Shown: positions 10,993 through 23,110 of the stretch, piece after piece
Numbering within the stretch: position 1 is the stretch's first letter
Layout: each line of letters begins with the position of its first letter
Source: Eriocheir sinensis
Taxonomy: Eukaryota > Arthropoda > Malacostraca > Decapoda > Varunidae
Reading direction: 5' to 3'
DNA length: 64,000 nt
Assembly: GCF_024679095.1 (NCBI RefSeq)
Contig: NC_066513.1
Span: 4,199,526-4,263,525 of the forward strand
Translations under genes and position numbers: made by a program
Notes under the pieces: model-generated
Databases searched by the model: none
What the model saw: only the letters and a program-made list of their open reading frames with translations
Told to the model about the DNA's origin: nothing

Positions 10993-11860
10993 GGTCAACA
11001 CAAGAGCTAGCCCGAGCACGTCCTATCACCCTGAGGACCTGAGGTGAACTGTGAACATGGGCTGTGACTTTGAATCTGATGAAGGCCCACATTCGCACGT
11101 GCCACAGGTAGATCTCATTTTTCTAAATTCCTGTATGCCCTGATTATTTTTTTTTAATAACTGTGTGGTGAAAGATAATTATAATCTATAAAATTGTTAG
11201 GCATGACTACAAACACATTAAATCAGCTTCCGAGTCTCGCCAGCGCTTGATGGCTTTAATTATTAACTCATTGATAATGGTAGTACTTTATCAAATTCCT
11301 TTTATATTTTTTTGACACGTTTATCTCTTAGTATTTTATTTTATTTTTATGTTGAGCCTTTGGCATAGGTAGGCTTTCATGATTGTGTCTACTGGTCAGC
11401 CCCAGCCTGTTAGTAGGGCAGGCAAGTATTTTATAGTGGTGCCTTTCTTGTTTGGCTCATGCTGAGCCCATAGAGCTCCACTTCATCTCTTGAGAGAGTT
11501 TTGCTGGATTTTGGGTTGCTAGGTGTTCACCCAGGACTGCATGTGGATTGTCTTCAGCCACTCGGCAATGACCGAAAATTGTCAGCTTATAGTTGCTGGT
11601 GAAACTTGAATCCAGGTCCTCTAGGAGACCTTGTCCATTTACTGGCCACTTGGCCGCCACCTCTGCTGCATTTCTGGATTGGGAAGTTAATGAGATCAAA
11701 TATTATCTTCCTAATTTAACCATTGATGTTGAACTTTGCTGCCTTTTTCATTCTCTAATTACATTATTGAACAAAACATTCAATAATTATAGTTATTCAT
11801 AATATTGAAATCTTTAATTATGTAATTTCCAGCACCAGGTTTGCCCTAAATCAAAATGAT
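10993..11860. other. No recognised gene
   Basis: This is A/T-rich sequence with no domain I can name. A minus-strand frame at 11699-11457 (80 codons) has no recognisable motif and is not supported as a gene. Confidence 0.35.
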
Positions 11861-11869
11861 TTGGCATTT

Positions 11870-12199
11870 TCTGATATTCCTTTTTGCAGCCTTGCTGCAC
11901 AAGACTATCTACTCTTGCTCTTCCCTATTCTACCCAAATCACCTATGCAAGAGTTAACCATCCTCTTCATTCTTTCTGCTTGTAAGCTCTGGAACAGCTT
12001 TCCTCTGTCTGTATTTTCTCCTGCCTACGACTTGAACTCTATCAAGAGGGGATCGAGTATCAAGACGCCTCTCCTTCTGAAACTGACGTACCTCTCTTCT
12101 GTCTTCTCATTTTTTCCTTTTACTGGAGCAGTACTCGGTGGGCTTCTTTTCCTTTTGTTTCTTGTTCTTGAACTGCTTCTGGTACAAAAAAAAAAAAAC
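11870..12199 (+). pseudogene. Jockey-like LINE 3' end (family A copy 2) with poly(A)
   Basis: The plus strand reads the last part of the family A ORF2, with YARVNHPLHSF-like, KLWNSFPLSVFSPAYDLNSIK and an aromatic/leucine tail. The corresponding region of the copy at 50680-51073 reads GKLWNNLPSYVFPPAYDLNS. It ends in a run of about 13 A (12187-12199), as expected for a target-primed insertion. Only about 110 codons are left, so it is severely 5'-truncated. Confidence 0.75.
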
Positions 12200-12451
12200 T
12201 ATTGAAACTTCAACTTCCCAAGAGTTTTATTTCAAATTTATTAAAATTACAGAACTTTCTTTCTAATAGTGTTAATGTTGAAAACCTGCAGCTTTTTAAG
12301 GGTTCGGTGAATGTTTCTTATTCAAAGAGGGATTGGCAAATTGTTTAATTTTTTTTTCAGAGCCAGATATTTCTTCCATTACGGCCCAGTCATATATATA
12401 GTCCTCTTAGCTCTCCCCAGGTACTGGCATTCATTAGAAGGTAGTTGGATG

Positions 12452-13316
12452 TAATGCACCATCTCCTGAATGCACCAGACCGAATGCACCCCAGCCTAGT
12501 TTGAATGCACCAACTTTGTAGTCTGAATGCACCAGACTGAATGCACCACCTGCCTAGTCTGAACGCACCCACTTTCTAGTCCGAATGTAGTAATAAATGG
12601 AAGTCTTGTTCACCACAGTGTTAGTTACCAAGAGTGTAACAGTAAATTAATACAAGCATCATACAGAGTCTTTATTAGTCTTCATTAAAATTTTAAAATT
12701 TTGGTGGCGAACCCGCGTGACGAACCGCACTGGTGACGAAATGGGGTGTATCCTTCTGGATCCTACATATTTTCTTCTGTTTGCTCAGCCTTACTAGTAG
12801 AGGGAACAACTTTGTCTCGTCATAAAGTATATTTTTGGCTTCCTGGCGTGGTCTTACATCTCCTTCACACACTACACATGGAAAGTGAATCCAGTCCTTA
12901 TGTCCTGTGGTATTCATTGTAAATGGATTGAAGGCTTGGCGATGTCTTCTCTGTACTCCCAGAATTGTAACTGACTGAAGGCATTGTGCTGATACTGTCG
13001 AAAGTTCTCCTAAACTACTGGTAAACACACTACAAGTAAACAGGCAGTTAGGCCTATTCTGTCAGCTGAGACTGTGGAAACGAGCTGTTATTTATAAACA
13101 GTTCCTAAACCATTAGTAAACAAGTAGTTATAGGAGCTAAAATGTAAAATATTAACTGGCCTTAGATCGGTGCATTGGAACCATAAAGGGTGGTGCATTC
13201 AGACTGGGAGTGGTGCATTAGGACTAGGCCTGTGGTGCATTGGAACCTTATACGTGGTGCATTCAGACCAAGGATTGGTGCATTTTGGCAGTGGTGCATT
13301 CAGGCAGTGGTGCATT
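12452..13316. mobile_element. Segment bounded by inverted arrays of a 9-bp motif
   Basis: The motif GAATGCACC occurs about 7 times at 12452-12570, with near variants. Its complement GGTGCATTC or GGTGCATT occurs about 8 times at 13169-13316, with irregular 15-25 bp spacing. Oppositely oriented subterminal arrays of short motifs are typical binding-site clusters for a transposase. Outer terminal repeats are not clear. The ends of the element are therefore unknown, and assignment to a DNA transposon is inference. Confidence 0.45.
12693..13028 (-). CDS. Unrecognised 111-codon open frame between the inverted arrays
   Basis: An open frame on the minus strand lies exactly between the two arrays of the 9-bp motif. 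It contains a C-x2-C (FPCVVCEG) and a basic C-terminal half (RLSKQKKICRIQKDTPH). I do not recognise the family. Its position makes a transposon-encoded protein, or a remnant of one, an attractive guess, but a chance frame is possible because no homology is evident. Confidence 0.25.
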   Translation of the reverse strand: MFTSSLGELSTVSAQCLQSVTILGVQRRHRQAFNPFTMNTTGHKDWIHFPCVVCEGDVRPRQEAKNILYDETKLFPLLVRLSKQKKICRIQKDTPHFVTSAVRHAGSPPKF

Positions 13317-13611
13317 AAGACCATAAACCCATTAGAAACAATTGTTGAGCACAGTGACATGTGTTTGGAATGCCTAAGACAGTTGATCGCAGGACAAGTT
13401 ACTGTTTGTCGTTGATGAGGTTTCAGGCCCTGCTCCACTGCTGGTGCAGTGCTCTGCGAGGGCCATCAACAATTACAATGTTAGCCTCAATCATAATCCT
13501 CAATGTACTTTTCTCAAACATCGTAGTGAGTTAGTGAGTCTTAATTGCTTTCATGAATAATATCACAAATCTCCATTGGTTCAGTTTTCATGTCCGATAT
13601 TTTCGTTATAC

Positions 13612-15455
13612 AGTAGTATCATCATCGTCATTTCATCGACACCTGCTCCTAGGAGCTCCCAGCAGGGGATGGCCATGGCAGAAGAGCTTCCAACTTTCAC
13701 TGTCCAGACACTCCCTCCTTGCCTGCTCAAAGTTTCTCAAAGATCTTTCCCCCCTCTCCCTAATGCACTATTGCACCCTATCCCTCCATTTCACTGGAGG
13801 TCGTCCTCTAGCATTCCCTCCCTCCATCTCACTCACACCCTTCTGGTCATCTTACTCTCCTCCATTCGCTCCATGTGGCCAAACCAGTTTAAAGTCTGTC
13901 GCTTCGCTTCTTCCACCACTCCACACCTCTTCCCTTCACCCCTGTGACACATTCCAAAATGCTCGTACACACTTTCATTACTCATTCCATCCATTCTACT
14001 CACACCACAAGCACTCCTCAAATAACTCATTTCCACTGCCTACACTCTAGACCTCTGACTTTCATTCCAGGGCCACGTTTCACTTGTATATGTGAGGGTT
14101 GGTACTGTTATTGTATTTCTCAAATCCCTCTTTACCTCCATGCTCACACTTCTGCCATTCATGATTTGTCCCAAAGACCCTACCACTCTTCTTCCTTGCA
14201 ATGCCCTTTCTCTTATCTCTCCCTCCGTACTACCATGCTTACACATAACTGATCCAAGGTACTTAAACTCATTGACCTCCTCCATTTCTTCACCATTTAA
14301 AATTATTTTGCATTCTTTTTCACATTCAATTCCCACTCTATATGGGCATACAAAATCTACAACCTCACTTCTACTTATCTCACAAACCATCACTTTACTT
14401 TTGTTGACATTTATTTTCAGTTTTCTCCTATTACAGACACTATCAAAAACACTGACCAAATTTTGTAGGTCACTTTCATTTTCTGCAATGAGCACCGTGT
14501 CATCAGCAAACAATATCGAATTCAGTACCCTCTTCCTTCCCTCATCGAACAGTCTTACTCCAACTTCTCCAACTTTGCCCTTCATTTCTCTAATAACACC
14601 ATCCATATAAATATTGAATAACCATGGTGACATGACGAACCCTTGTCTTAAGCCCAGTTTTATCTCAAAATGTTCACTTGTTTCTCCAGTAATTTTGACA
14701 CATGCAGATGCATCATCATAGAAAGACTTTATTGCACTAAGCAGTTTTCCTCCCACACCATAAATCTTTAAAACATCCCACAATGCAATCCAATCAACTC
14801 TGTCATAAGCTTTTTCCAAATCCATGAAGGCAGTGTATAGTTTGTTTCCTTTTGCTAATATTTTTTTCTACTACCATCCTGAAGGCAAATATTTGATCCA
14901 CACATCCCCTTTCCTTCCTGAAGCCCCTTGTTCTTCACTGATTTTCTCTTCTGTAAGTCTTTGCACCCTCTCTATTATGACTTTTCCATATACCTTTTCG
15001 GGTATACTCAGGAGACTTATGCCTCTATAGCTCCCACATTCCCCTCTCCTGCCCTTCCCCTTGTAAACTGGGACAATGATGGCTTTCGTCCACTCTGCTG
15101 GCACCCCCCCCCCCCTCCCATGCTACTTCACATATCTTGACCTTCCATTTAACAACTACATCTCCACACTTCAACATTTCTGCTGTGATTCCATCAATTC
15201 CTGCTGCCTTTCCATTTTTTAATCTTTTTATTGTCTGATTTACTTCTTCATATTTTATACTTTCTTTATATACTCCTCCTCTACTCAAAACTGCTGCTGT
15301 TACAGCTGCTGGACGTCCATCCTCAAAATTCATTAAGTTTTTGAAATGTTCTCTCCATCTCTTTTTCACAGCTTCCCTGTCTTTCAACATCTTTCCATTC
15401 TCTTCCATAACTTCATTTATTTTCCTTGGAGATATTTTCTGCATTTCTTTCATTT
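13612..15455 (-). pseudogene. RTE-like LINE, RT and C-terminal region
   Basis: The minus strand reads REAVKKRWREHFKNL, then KNGKAAGIDGITAEMLK (about 15215), WTKAIIVPVYKGKG, and MDLEKAYDRVDW (motif A, 14825). It continues with LRQGFVMSPWLFNIYMDG (motif B) and LFADDTVLIAE (catalytic FADD). The C-terminal domain has VSRMDGMSNESVYEHFG, WFGHMERMEESKMTRR and RGRPPVKWRDRV, close to the known RTE-type tail. A short ATC/ATG-rich run at 13615-13640 fits an RTE simple-repeat 3' end. Frames break in a 14-C run near 15105-15118, near 14870 and near 14040. The endonuclease is absent. Confidence 0.85.
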
Positions 15456-15599
15456 TTTACAATTTTTTTACAATTAAATATCCAACAATTATTTCCAACT
15501 CACTGAACATTTATCACACACATTTTATCTTTGAGTACAAACACTAATTAATAGTCATGATCAGTCATGTTACGAATTCTCTCAGTTTGAGTCTGGAGA

Positions 15600-16710
15600 A
15601 CTACTCAACACTGGTCATTCGCTGAATGGTTGATTTCAGGCTTCTTGTATCTTACACAATTTATGCATTTCTTCTCAGCCATGATGCACTCCTTTGATTT
15701 ATGTTTGCCAGTGCATTTGAAACATTTTGGGGCTTCTCCATTCCTCTTAGCAGTACAGTTGCTCTCTGACAATGATAGCATATAATTGCATGGTATCTGT
15801 CTCTCACTGTGTATATTCCCCATTCTAATTTTAACTTGTCATGATTCTTGTGAATCAGCACTCTCACAGTTGGGTCGCACATCAGAATGTAGTGCATTGT
15901 ACAACCGCCAGCGGCTGGCTTACTAAAAATCAGCTCAATCTTATTCTCAACACCCTCAATTGTGTGTAAGAACTCATTGCAGTCTAAGATGGTCTCCTTT
16001 ATTTTTTCCCTGGTCTACTCTTTATGCACATTGCATATCATGATCTTTGGTTTCATCTTTCCAACACTCTTGGTACTAATTTGCTCAACAGACTCCAATT
16101 TTTGAGCAGCCTCATCCTTTGTGTTCTCATTATCAAAGTTCATGACAATATTACCTCCATTAGTGAATCTTGAATCAGTTATTTGAATACTATTCAATGC
16201 CTGGGAGACTTCATCCTTCATGTCTGTTGCCTTCTTTTCCTAGGCAGAAGCTTTCACAACTATGAGATTCTTCTTCACTTCCCTGCCTCTCTTTGCCACC
16301 TCAGCCTAGCTAGATTCAGCATGCTCAGCACGAAGCGTGTCAACAACTGATCCCAGCACCTCATGCACCTTCTCAGCCCTTGATTCAACCTCATCCTTAA
16401 CCATAGATATTTTTTTTAGATAATTCTTGCTTGAATTCATCCAATTTTTCCACAATGCTGGTAGCCAGAGATGATTTATGGAGGCATGGGGTGCATATCC
16501 AGTTTATTTTGGGTGTATTGCTTGAGTCCAGTCAAATTAGCACACTTTACATGACACCACCTAGGACACAAAGAGCATCCATTCCACTTCTTACCTGAGA
16601 ATTCCACACAAACAAGCACAAATCCCCCAGTCCCTTGGCCCCGACAGCCATGTCGACACTTTATGTGTGGAGCTAAACGCAACACACATCCACTCAACAC
16701 CATGACCACT
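15600..16710 (-). pseudogene. LINE ORF1 with PHD-like finger and CCHC knuckles
   Basis: On the minus strand a PHD-like Cys/His cluster (CSLCPRWCHVKCANLTGL) lies at 16709-16476. Next come a low-complexity Glu/Lys/Ser region with several stops and a small alpha/beta-like region (16221-16015, TNGGNIVMNFDNENTKDEA). Zinc knuckles follow at 15740-15610 (CFKCTGKHKSKEC, KCINC). This order (PHD, coiled coil, RRM-like, knuckles) is known for ORF1 proteins of several LINE groups. It lies upstream of the RTE-like RT on the same strand, but the endonuclease between them is missing. They may be one deleted element or two neighbours. Confidence 0.6.
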
Positions 16711-16739
16711 CACTCACCAAAGTTAAGTGACTGGTGTGG

Positions 16740-17560
16740 AAAACAGGTGGACGATGAAAGCACAGGCAACCACTGGTGAACATTTAAACATACGGTAGCA
16801 GGGGCTTGGTAGGTGCTGGGCAGGTGTGGCAGTGTGAAAGCTGTCTGTGTGGTGTGGTGCCATGAGGTGGTAAGCAGTGCTGGTTTGGTGTGTGGATCAA
16901 CAGGTATTGGTCTTAGTTTGAGAGGTAGTCATTCAGTTAGGTCACTTTGGTGGTAACGACAACCTTTAGAATGGCTTGGTGTACTTAAGGTAGTGCCAGC
17001 AGGGAGAGGGGGAGCATTTTCAGGGCTCCACCCTATCCAGCACTCATTGCCCAAACATTCTCCAAAAATTCTTTTCCCCTCTGTCATTTTTCTTGCCCCT
17101 TTTGAGGGAATACTGAGCCCTGGCAGGCAGTTTTCTTTCAGTGAGTATCTAATAAAGGTGTGAACAGGTATGGTTTAAAGGGTATACAATAGTAATTATT
17201 ATGGTTACCAGCTGTGGACAGGTGTATCTGCAGAGGAGTAGGACAAGCGTAAGTGGGACAGGTGTAGAGCAACAAGTATGGAGTAACAAGTGGGGATGTA
17301 AGGAACACACAGCCCCAGGGTGTTTATAAAGGAGGTATCAAGCTTTTGGCAGGTGTGTTTGCTGCTGGGTATTGTGGCATGATGGGGCTGGACTTGGCTG
17401 GGCTGGCGAGGCGGGTCATCTGGCTTTGGAGTCACGGTTAAGTATGATGTTACACTGTTCTCTTGTTGAAAAGTCCCATGTAGGTGATGGTGTGTTGTGC
17501 TGGTGAGAGGTGTCAGTCTGTTAAATGTAGTGAGTTACTTCACCAATCATTACCCTAATC
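16740..17560. repeat. GT-rich dispersed repeat, copy 3
   Basis: GGGGCTTGGTAGGTGCTGGG and CAGGTGTGGCAGTG near 16800-16835 resemble about 4283-4320. GTAGGTGATGGTGTGTTGTG near 17480-17500 resembles about 4507-4530. GACAGGTG and TGGAGTAACAA words also match. The copies are diverged and the boundaries uncertain. Confidence 0.45.
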
Positions 17561-19560
<2,000 letters not shown>

Positions 19561-20280
19561 GAGTTGATTGAGTAAACCTCGATCTCTTTGGAGTACTACC
19601 ACATGCTGGAGAATCTGATGGGTGCTTGGGAGCCATGGGAAGTTGGTAACACACTGAATGAACGGGGAGAGGGACGCTACCACAGCCGTGCGTGGGTAAA
19701 GAATGAGCGGCACGGCCCGGGTGGCTGTAAACACAGCGGGTGGTGGTAAACACCTAGTGATGCCTGGTGGCTGCATTACTGAACTAAATCAGCCGCGCGA
19801 ATCAATTATGATTCCCCTCATCCAACCTCTCTACCTCCCACTCGGGTGTTGCTCCCTCTTCCTGGCTTGTCTACCCTTTGGTCTCCAGCTCCTCCTCCCA
19901 TCACTTTCAAAACCTGCTGATTCTCCTTGCAATATCACCTCACTGCCTTAGATTCCCTTCTCTTTCTTTGACAAATCTACACTCCATTTGCTTTGATTAT
20001 TCTATTATAACTGAGAGCCATCTTCCCCTGGTGCTTTATCATCCTTCTATGGACCAGCTTGGAAACATATTTGAAGTCTTCATCTGAATCTGTTCATAAA
20101 GTGGGAACATGGAATAAATGTGGGATAAAGTTTATAAAATAAAATTTCATAAAACCTTTCATTTTCTTCTTTACCCTGTAACTAACTATGACTGATGAGT
20201 TTAACGTGGCAGGTTGGAAAAGGAGCTTAGGTACCATGAAAACAATCAAGTTACTACTATACTTGCAACTGTACCTAAAA
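19561..20280. other. No recognised gene
   Basis: There is no domain or clear repeat. Short frames of 60-85 codons on both strands are unremarkable. Confidence 0.35.
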
Positions 20281-21110
20281 TTCTACCGAGCTTTGTCCTG
20301 TCATTTTGATTCCAAAACCTGATAATCAAAGTCTGCGGCAACTACTGTCATGCCAGAGGGTTAAGTTAAGCATGGAACAAATACAGGAAACACCAAAAGT
20401 AGGTTTAAGTAGTATAAGTAGATTAGGTGGGTCGCCCTCCCGACCGTATGACGTCCAGATTCCAACACTTTTTTTGTAAGTGTTGGAATCTGGACGTCTA
20501 ACAGTCGGGAGGGCGACCCACTTTTAAGTAAGTTAGTAATCTACTTACACTACTTAAACCTAGTTATAGTGCTTCCTGTATTTGTTACATGCTTAACAGA
20601 ATCTTTTTCCTTTAGGGCTTGTGTGGATCGCATGGTATAAGAAAAATACAAGAAGAAGAAGAAATGATAACTTTTTACTATTACATATTATATATATGTG
20701 TAGTATATGTTTGTAGTGCATATAAAAAAAAAATGTAATCGTGCAATAAATAAATGCAATAACTAACAAAATATGTAATGCCACAAAAACTTCAAAAAAG
20801 TTCAGTTGCAGAAAGAATACATATGCTTGATGAAAATCACTACACTTATACATTTTGGTGTATCTACATTTTCAAAGTAGCGGTTTTTGAAACTATAAAA
20901 AATAGCAAAACCGCTACTTGTAAATATTTCTACAACATTCAACTACTACCATTTGACCTCAGGTCATGATGAGAACAATTAGCAGGTTTCTACCTTGGGA
21001 TAGTATCTGAAACATGATTTTAAACATCCTCCCTCTGGCATGACAGTAGTTCCCACAAACTTTGATCATCAGGCTTTGGAATTAAAATGACAGGACAAAG
21101 CTCGGCATGC
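20281..21110. mobile_element. Nested inverted-repeat element
   Basis: The outer arms at 20281-20355 and 21030-21110 are reverse complements. Shared blocks are GAGCTTTGTCCTGTCATTTT, CTGTCATGCCAGAGGG and their complements. Inside lies a second palindrome (20367-20590) with arms of about 100 bp around an A/T-rich loop; its core is GTGTTGGAATCTGGACGTC and the complement, plus GGGTCGCCCTCCCGACC-type blocks. A third small hairpin (20876-20922, AAGTAGCGGTTTT) sits in the remaining interior. No gene is recognised. It looks like one non-autonomous element inserted in another. Confidence 0.65.
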
Positions 21111-21241
21111 TTAAATTAACCTTCTGGCATTACAGTACTCACTTGGACATATAGCTGTGAATAGGGACATATTAGATGCAAAAGGAAAACTGAGGAAGTA
21201 CAGGATGTGTTGGAATGAAAGGGAATGCAGAGTGGACTAAT

Positions 21242-21490
21242 AAAGATGAGATAGAGAAAACCAGGGAATCAAAAGTAAGAAAGGCATTGATGGCTTATGA
21301 TAGAAAAAACAGTAAATTAAAAGAATGGCACTGATGGTTTATGATAGAGAAAACCAGGGAATTAAAAGTAAGAATGGCACTGATGGAATATGATAGAAAA
21401 AAACAGTAAATTAAAAGTAAGAATGGCACTGATGGCTTATGATAGAGAAAACAAGGAAATTAAAAGTAAGAATGGCACTGATGGCATTTG
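21242..21490. repeat. Tandem repeat, about 49-bp unit, about 5 copies
   Basis: The unit is GGCACTGATGGCTTATGATA followed by GAGAAAACAAGGAAATTAAA and AGTAAGAAT. Copies alternate between GAGAAAAC..GG and AAAAAACAG..TA variants, suggesting a two-unit higher-order pattern. Confidence 0.85.
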
Positions 21491-21564
21491 AGCAGGAATG
21501 CTGAAATATGGATTAGTTATGGAGAGGATGTGTGTGATGTAGTGTGAGAACAGGTGAGGCGCTG

Positions 21565-21830
21565 GTGTCATGCCCCGAGATTTTTTTTTTTCTACTATTC
21601 TCTCGGCCCCACATGTCCTCTGCGTGTATCGAAACACGCGATAAATCAATCAAGACAAAGAGAGGGTATACTCGCTGGCTGCCTGGGATTGAACCCGCAA
21701 CCAGAGTGACGAGAGAGCCACTCCTTACCGAGTCGGCCAAAGAGGTACCCCACTCGCCAAGTGGGTTATGGGAGCCTCCCTTATCAGGCCTAGTCGCCGC
21801 ACTACACAGGGACTGGAAAAAGGCTTTCAT
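21565..21830 (-). mobile_element. tRNA-derived SINE, type 1
   Basis: Read on the minus strand, a TGGCCGACTCGG segment (A-box-like, about 21745-21734) is followed about 40 bp later by GGTTGCGGGTTCAATCCC (B-box-like, about 21703-21686). An unrelated body and a poly(A) of about 13 (21593-21581) complete it. This order, pol III promoter head then body then A-tail, is the structure of a tRNA-derived SINE. The tRNA arms do not fold fully by eye, so it is not a functional tRNA. Confidence 0.65.
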
Positions 21831-21914
21831 GGTGCTGCTGTACAAAGGAAAAAAGTAAGGGGGCTTGTAACAGTATTATAAGAAAAAGCTTACATGCCAG
21901 GAAAAAAAATATGG

Positions 21915-22155
21915 TGGAGGTAAAGTTTGGGTCACAGATTATGGCTGCGCATGACCTCTATACTCATCTCCGTTGCAATGGCCCTTGAGTCCGTGATGGT
22001 TAGTAACCCATCACCCCGGGACAAAGGCCACTGTGACATCCGGGTTACCAGAGTTTTACCCATTTATTAACCAGCCCGAAAGGGAGGATGAACATCTGGG
22101 TGAGCTGCCCACGGATGCGTAGCTAGGCACCCTAACCACTGCACCACAGAAGCTC
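21915..22155 (-). mobile_element. tRNA-derived SINE, type 2, copy 1
   Basis: This copy matches the element at 45690-45985 over its body (GGATGTCACAGTGG-type and CCCGGGGTGATGGG-type blocks, minus strand) and its AAACTTTACC-type tail. Its head reads TGTGGTGCAGTGGTTAGGGT, an A-box-like start, but the B-box section is missing. It is therefore an internally deleted or head-variant copy. Confidence 0.6.
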
Positions 22156-22469
22156 TATTCAAACATGGAAAGCTTAAAAATGACAGAATGATGGAAATAA
22201 CCGATAGAACAAAGTGTTGATGAAAGGGTTTAAGAGAAGGGAGGGAATGTGTGGAAAAAGGTTTTGCACCGAAAATTCTAGTTGAAATAAATGTACCTAC
22301 AGAGAGGGATGGGAAACTAAGTGTTTGCTGCTTTCATGGGCCAGGGAAAGGCCAATGACAAGCAGTGACATATCCAGGATTTTTCCCAGAGGGGGTAAAC
22401 ATTTGAAAAATTTCCCCAAAACATTTGGCACCAGAAGTAGCACTCTTTGATGTTAAATTCTACCAGAAA
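22156..22469. other. No recognised gene
   Basis: I see nothing assignable between the SINE and the purine minisatellite. Confidence 0.35.
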
Positions 22470-23110
22470 AAAAGGAAGAAAGGAGGAAGGGAAGTTTGAG
22501 TTAGGGGAAGGGGATGGAAGAAAGGAGGAAGGGAAGGTTGACTTAGGGGAAGGGGATGGAAGAAAGGAGGAAGGGAAGGTTGACTTAGGGGAAGGAGAAG
22601 GAAGAAAGGGAAACTTGAGTTAGGGGAAGGGGAAGGAAGAAAAGAGGGATGGATGAGATGGGAAGGGAAGGTTAAGTTAGAGGAAGGGGAAGGAAGAAAA
22701 GAGGAAGGGAAGGGAAGGTTGAGTTAGGAGAAGGGGAAGGAAGAAAGGAGGAAGGGAAGGGAAGGTTGAGTTAGGGAAGGGAAGGAAGAAAGGAGGAAGG
22801 AAGGAAGGTTTAGTTAGGGGAAGGGGAAGGAAGAAAGGGGGAAGGGAAGGAAGAAAGGGGAAGTGAAGGGAAGGTTGAGTTAGGGAAGGGAAGGAAGAAA
22901 GGAGGAAGGAAGGAAGGTTGAGTTAGGGGAAGGGGAAGGAAGAAAGGGGGAAGTGAAGGGAAGGTTGAGTTAGGGGAAGGGGAAGGAAGAAAGGAGGAAG
23001 GGAAGGGAAGGTTGAGTTAGGGGAAGGGGAAGGAAGAAAGGGGGAAGTGAAGGGAAGGTTGAGTTAGGGGAAGGGGAAGGAAGAAAGGAGGAAGGGAAGG
23101 GAAGGTTGAG
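22470..23110. repeat. Purine-rich minisatellite, about 46-bp unit
   Basis: About 13 copies of a unit made of AGGTTGAGTTAGGGGAAGGG followed by GAAGGAAGAAAGGAGGAAGG and a GAAGGGA end. Units vary by whole GGAAG modules. One strand is almost all purine for about 640 bp, with T only in the GTTGAGTTA part. Confidence 0.92.

Noticed and set aside
13553..14610. Plus-strand Ser/Thr/Leu-rich frames of 102-172 codons
   Set aside because: They are opposite the RTE-like reverse transcriptase, which has recognisable motifs on the minus strand.
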